A DNA stretch of 8,812 nucleotides from Bacteroidota bacterium. GTDB lineage: Bacteria > Bacteroidota > Ignavibacteria > UBA10030 > UBA8401. The stretch spans positions 1 through 8,812 of the forward strand of contig JANXZD010000328.1 of NCBI GenBank assembly GCA_025355705.1, in the 5' to 3' direction. The notes beneath the pieces were generated by a model, which worked only from the letters and a program-made list of their open reading frames with translations, was not told the origin of the DNA and did not search any database. The position numbers and the translations under genes were made by a program. This document shows, one piece after another, positions 5,810-8,812 of the stretch (within the stretch, counting starts at the first letter, position 1; every line of letters starts with the position of its first letter).

Positions 5810-7195
5810 TTATGCTCCTTTGACCGGTAGTCGTACAGTAAACGTTGTGCTTTTCCCTTCTTCACTTTCCACAAAAATATCCCCCCCAAAATTTCTGACA
5901 ATTCCCAAGCTAACCCAAAGACCAAGACCTGTTCCCTTACCGACCTCTTTTGTCGTAAAGAATGGGTCAAATAATTTTCCAATGTTCTTTTCGGAAATTC
6001 CAGAACCATTATCCTTGAATACAGCCTCAATACACTCACCACGTAATGCACTGGAAACAAAAATATGCCCTCTCTTTCCTTCGCACGCGTCAACAGCATT
6101 CATAAGAATATTCAAATATACCTGTAGTAATTGATCCGGTACTGCGTGGATCATTGCCAGATTCTCTTCGAGGGCGACGTCAAATACGGTCGCGCGGGAT
6201 TTTTTTCCATATTGAACAATATTAAGCGCTTCCCGAATAATCAAATTGACACTGACATCTTTAATATCGTGGGTAGACGGTCTTGAAAAATCAACCAACT
6301 CTCGCAAAATCTTTGATATACGATTGATCTGATTCTTCGCTAATTCAAGTTTTTCTTGAACAAAGTCGTCACTGGATTGTCTTTGCACCAATTGAACAAG
6401 AGAAGAAATCGAAGTCAAGGGATTGCCAACTTCATGCGCAATACCAGCAGCAAGCGTTCCAAATGTTTCCATCTTTTGAGAACGCACCACTTGACGTTCG
6501 AGAATTTTTTGCTCCGTAATATCTCGATGAGCGCCTAAATATCCTATCACTTTTTTTTGTTCATCCACAATTGGAGAAATAACCAGTTCCGTATGAAATA
6601 ATTCACCGGATTTTCGTTTGTTCTGTATCTGACCTACCCATTGCTGACCGGTAAGAATCTTTGCCCAAACTTTTTTCCAAAAATCTTTTCCATGTTTTCC
6701 ACTGTTCAATACACTCGGGTTATTTCCGATCAATTCTTCTCGTGTATAGCCGCTAATATTCACATATGCAGGATTAGCATATATAATTTTCCCTTCCGGA
6801 TTTGTAATCTGAATAGGATTCGCTGTTTGGTGAATGACCTCCGAGAACCGCAGAAGGTCTAATTCCTTTTCATGCTGCACCGTGATATCTTTTACCACAA
6901 CAAGAAAAGCTATTTTTACTTCGGAATTTAAACGCGTTATATTGACTTCCGCAAATAATTGATCTTTAGCCGTAAAGAAGAAATCCGTTCTAAATTTAAC
7001 TGGCTTGTCTTGCAGTGATTTTTTGAACCTGACTTTACTTTCTGTATCAAAACAATCCACCAAATTTTTATGGGAGAAATTCCTCTGTTCGACTTTTAAA
7101 TTTATATCAATGATATCTGCGGTCTCATCTACTAAAAATACAAAATCCTGCAGTAGATTAAAGACTTGTTTGTACGTTTCGAGTGTGATTGTCAT
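5810..7195 (-). CDS. Soluble PAS-PAS sensor histidine kinase
   Basis: A 461-residue histidine kinase with no signal peptide or membrane segment, so it should sense a cytoplasmic cue. An N-terminal PAS-like fold (about 5-107, starting VFNLLQDFVFLVDE) is divergent. The second PAS plus PAC (about 113-230) is typical, with ITNPEGKIIYANPAYVNISG, then 'GYTREELIG' and 'GYLGAHRDITEQK'. The dimerisation/phospho-acceptor domain carries H254 in GIAHEVGNPLTSISSL (251-266), an NtrB/AtoS-type H-box. The ATPase domain has N366 (NILMNAVDAC), D395-G399 (KDNGSGI), the F box LFDPFFTTK (408-416) and the GTGLGL loop (421-426). All catalytic boxes are intact. Proline after the H-box asparagine fits kinases that pair with NtrC-type regulators, here the next gene. 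The start ATG 7195 has no Shine-Dalgarno. The upstream 52-76 bases are shared with a divergent gene. Confidence 0.94.
   Translation of the reverse strand: MTITLETYKQVFNLLQDFVFLVDETADIIDINLKVEQRNFSHKNLVDCFDTESKVRFKKSLQDKPVKFRTDFFFTAKDQLFAEVNITRLNSEVKIAFLVVVKDITVQHEKELDLLRFSEVIHQTANPIQITNPEGKIIYANPAYVNISGYTREELIGNNPSVLNSGKHGKDFWKKVWAKILTGQQWVGQIQNKRKSGELFHTELVISPIVDEQKKVIGYLGAHRDITEQKILERQVVRSQKMETFGTLAAGIAHEVGNPLTSISSLVQLVQRQSSDDFVQEKLELAKNQINRISKILRELVDFSRPSTHDIKDVSVNLIIREALNIVQYGKKSRATVFDVALEENLAMIHAVPDQLLQVYLNILMNAVDACEGKRGHIFVSSALRGECIEAVFKDNGSGISEKNIGKLFDPFFTTKEVGKGTGLGLWVSLGIVRNFGGDIFVESEEGKSTTFTVRLPVKGA
5815..5820 (-). promoter_or_regulatory. Ribosome binding site of the response regulator, inside the kinase gene
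   Basis: AAGGAG on the minus strand overlaps the last codons of the kinase. The kinase stop TAA (5812-5810) is immediately followed by the regulator's ATG (5809-5807). This is strong evidence for a coupled kinase-regulator operon. Confidence 0.75.
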
Positions 7196-7271
7196 CGGTT
7201 ATGGTTTGTAAACTCAAATTACAACAATTTTCCTCTGATTTCAATGAGTGTTTTTGCTATATTCATTGCAT
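7196..7271. promoter_or_regulatory. Divergent promoter region between the kinase and glycosyltransferase genes
   Basis: Both genes must start from this short AT-rich space. On the + strand TATATT at 7258-7263 is a -10-like hexamer, with a poor CTGATT 17 bases before it (7235-7240). If it is real, transcription would begin at about 7270, almost on the ATG at 7272, giving a near-leaderless mRNA. I find no clear minus-strand promoter and no Shine-Dalgarno for either gene. Confidence 0.3.
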
Positions 7272-8606
7272 ATGGAGCATACAAAAATTAATAATAGCCT
7301 TTTTTCTCGGTTATCCTTCATAATTGTAAGCGCGCTACTCTTTCGTTTGGCTATCACGATATTCTTCGCTCCACCGTTATTGAAAGATGAAAAAGATTAT
7401 TTTGCAATTGCACAATCACTCTATCATGGCAACGGATTCAGTGTAGATGGTACACTAACCGCTTATCGCGCACCTTTTTATCCTGCATTTGTTGCTATAG
7501 TATTTACCGCATTCGGCGAGTCAGTCATTCCGGTTAGGATAATACAGGCATTTGCAGATACGCTAACGTGTATATTTTTGTTTTTTCTCTGTAAACGTTT
7601 CTTCACGACAACTACCGCTTATCTTGCCGCAACAATATATTGCTTCTTTCCGGGGAATGCGCTCTATGTTTCCCTGCTTATGTCTGAAATTTTGTTTACA
7701 ACCCTAGTATTTTTTGTCATCCTACTCTATTCAAGACGAAATTTTGAGCATTCATTGTTAACAAAAATATTACTGGGGGTAATTTTCGCCATACTCACTT
7801 TGATACGACAAAATGCAGCAATACTTCTTTTTGCTTTTATTGTTTGGGAATCGATCCGTTTCAGATATTGGGAAACAGTTTGGAAACGAAATATTATCAT
7901 CGTGTTTAGTTTTATGTTATTTCTGTTTCCATGGATGATCAGAAATAAAGTGGAATTCAACCATTTTTCCTTAACCAGCAACGGCGGGGTAAATTTTTGG
8001 ATAGGGAATAATCAAACTGCGAACGGTTCTTTCAAATATTATAAAGAGAACAATCCAATCGAAAAAATAACGGGAGAATTTGAACGATCTACGGTTGGAT
8101 ATAAAGAAGGGGTGGATTTCATTATTCATCATCCTATGGAAGAAGTAAAACTTTTATTCTTAAAATTTGCTCATCTATTTGAACCAGATTTTTCTTTAAT
8201 GCAATCTTTGCAGTATAAACCAGAATGGGAATCTTATCAAAGAAGCATTCTTGTCTATCGAGAGTTGTCACCGTTTATTCTAACGGTGTTACATTTCTTT
8301 ACCGTAGTGGTTGTTATCACAGGATTGTGGAGTTTGATTTTCGCAAGCGATTCAAAATATCAATACCTACTCCTCCTAAGACTTATCATTGTCTTTTGGG
8401 TATGCAGTCATTTAATTTTTTTCGGCGTTGCGCGGTTTCGCCTTCCAATAATGCCGTTGTTTATCGTTATGACTGCATATTCAGTTGAAGTATGGAAAGC
8501 AAAGTTATACTCGGTGACAAAACCTAAAACTATAGTATTTTTATTTTTAATAGTATTGTTATTTGCAAGTTGGGTTTCGACCTTCACAATTCTTTATTTT
8601 CAATAA
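7248..8606 (+). CDS. Polytopic membrane glycosyltransferase, GT39/PMT_2 (ArnT-like) family
   Basis: A 452-residue integral membrane protein with about ten to eleven hydrophobic segments (roughly 22-40, 76-92, 99-117, 121-160, 172-200, 214-231, 343-363, 372-394, 398-416, 427-448). Such GT-C enzymes transfer a sugar from a polyprenyl-phosphate donor to lipid or protein acceptors outside the membrane. The first external loop has the acidic catalytic-site motif KDEKDYFAIAQSLYHGNGF (46-64) and then AYRAPFYP (72-79), matching the 'DE..Y..A..L..G.G' and 'R.P.YP' pattern of the family. SNGGVNFWIGNNQTANGSF (244-262) and RFRLPIMPL (396-404) are also typical. The longest frame begins with GTG at 7248. 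An ATG at 7272 (MEHTKINN, 444 residues) is equally possible and better matched to the candidate promoter. Neither has a Shine-Dalgarno. Acceptor and sugar are unknown. It is divergent from the kinase gene and need not be functionally related. Confidence 0.85.
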   Translation: MFLLYSLHMEHTKINNSLFSRLSFIIVSALLFRLAITIFFAPPLLKDEKDYFAIAQSLYHGNGFSVDGTLTAYRAPFYPAFVAIVFTAFGESVIPVRIIQAFADTLTCIFLFFLCKRFFTTTTAYLAATIYCFFPGNALYVSLLMSEILFTTLVFFVILLYSRRNFEHSLLTKILLGVIFAILTLIRQNAAILLFAFIVWESIRFRYWETVWKRNIIIVFSFMLFLFPWMIRNKVEFNHFSLTSNGGVNFWIGNNQTANGSFKYYKENNPIEKITGEFERSTVGYKEGVDFIIHHPMEEVKLLFLKFAHLFEPDFSLMQSLQYKPEWESYQRSILVYRELSPFILTVLHFFTVVVVITGLWSLIFASDSKYQYLLLLRLIIVFWVCSHLIFFGVARFRLPIMPLFIVMTAYSVEVWKAKLYSVTKPKTIVFLFLIVLLFASWVSTFTILYFQ

Positions 8607-8678
8607 AAAAGTCAACTCTCGATTACAAGTGTTATTTCCGTAGTAGCATTTTTTAATCTTTAAATTTTTTGATCCAAA

Positions 8679-8795
8679 CTAGATAGTTCGTTTTTTATGA
8701 AATCGGCATTCTACTGACCAAGGGTATCTCACATTTTCGTTGTCCGTAAATACTCTGACATTCTTATTGCCATTTAACACCTTTTTTTTCAACAT
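8679..8795 (-). CDS. Weak 38-residue open frame at the window edge, function unknown
   Basis: From an ATG at 8795-8793, with AAAGAG six bases upstream, a minus-strand frame reads 38 codons to a TAG at 8681-8679. It contains NKNVRVFTDNENVRYPWSVE and ends HKKRTI. The residue mix resembles a protein end, with no membrane segment. A second frame from the window edge, ending near 8768 with VEKKGVKWQ, also looks protein-like. This could therefore be the damaged C-terminal end of a longer gene lying beyond the window. I recognise no family. It would converge on the glycosyltransferase, with 72 bases between the stops. Confidence 0.25.
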   Translation of the reverse strand: MLKKKVLNGNKNVRVFTDNENVRYPWSVECRFHKKRTI

Positions 8796-8812
8796 ATTTC
8801 TCTTTGTTTATC

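Noticed and set aside
5806..6099. A 97-codon minus-strand frame inside the 3' half of the kinase gene.
   Set aside because: It overlaps the intact ATPase domain in another frame. The kinase frame has all conserved boxes and this one has no recognisable feature.
8677..8688. Inverted repeat AACTA-GA-TAGTT followed by a T-run, as a terminator for the glycosyltransferase gene.
   Set aside because: A five-pair AT-rich stem with a two-base loop cannot form a stable terminator. No better hairpin was found in 8607-8700.

Overview
The window is 8.8 kb of AT-rich bacterial DNA (roughly 38% GC by eye), densely coding. It probably comes from a metagenomic or draft contig, because both ends look like contig edges. 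The gene set points weakly to the FCB group (Bacteroidota, Ignavibacteria or relatives). It includes a GTP-dependent PEP carboxykinase, a soluble PAS histidine kinase with an NtrC-type regulator, a 4-hydroxybutyrate-type CoA-transferase and a GT39-like membrane glycosyltransferase. Several starts lack a Shine-Dalgarno sequence, which fits that guess. The taxonomic placement is inference only.

Layout, left to right. Bases 1 to about 62 are GC-rich (40 of 60 bases) and read on the + strand as a piece of a dihydrodipicolinate synthase/N-acetylneuraminate lyase-family protein. At about 62-66 this joins abruptly to the 5' end of a minus-strand yggS-like gene (PLP homeostasis), which is thereby truncated. 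The join is most simply an assembly or library chimera. Bases 247-598 hold the yggS promoter region and a possible short, broken minus-strand gene. At 599-805 is a 68-residue coiled-coil-like protein whose start overlaps the stop of the acetyl-CoA hydrolase/CoA-transferase gene (805-2166) as ATGTAATG. A 346-base gap follows, with a weak small open frame and a clear intrinsic terminator for pckG. Then come pckG (2513-4351), an NtrC/AtoC-family sigma-54 response regulator (4448-5809) and its PAS-PAS histidine kinase (5810-7195), all on the minus strand. A divergent + strand gene (7248-8606) encodes a polytopic GT-C/PMT-like glycosyltransferase. The last 200 bases hold only a weak short minus-strand open frame.

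How the genes fit together. Kinase and regulator abut exactly (TAA then ATG, with the regulator's RBS inside the kinase gene), so they form one two-component system. It lies co-directionally upstream of pckG, with 96 bases between. Beyond pckG's terminator lies the CoA-transferase with its coupled small protein. PEPCK and a carboxylic-acid CoA-transferase are both used when cells grow on short organic acids or run gluconeogenesis. Control of these genes by the two-component system, as AtoS-AtoC controls a CoA-transferase operon in E. coli, is therefore a reasonable hypothesis. No sigma-54 promoter was found in the window to support it. I saw no CRISPR array, tRNA, rRNA, insertion sequence or phage gene. 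The less ordinary items are the coupled 68-residue protein, the possible frameshifted gene after it, and the foreign 5' end.
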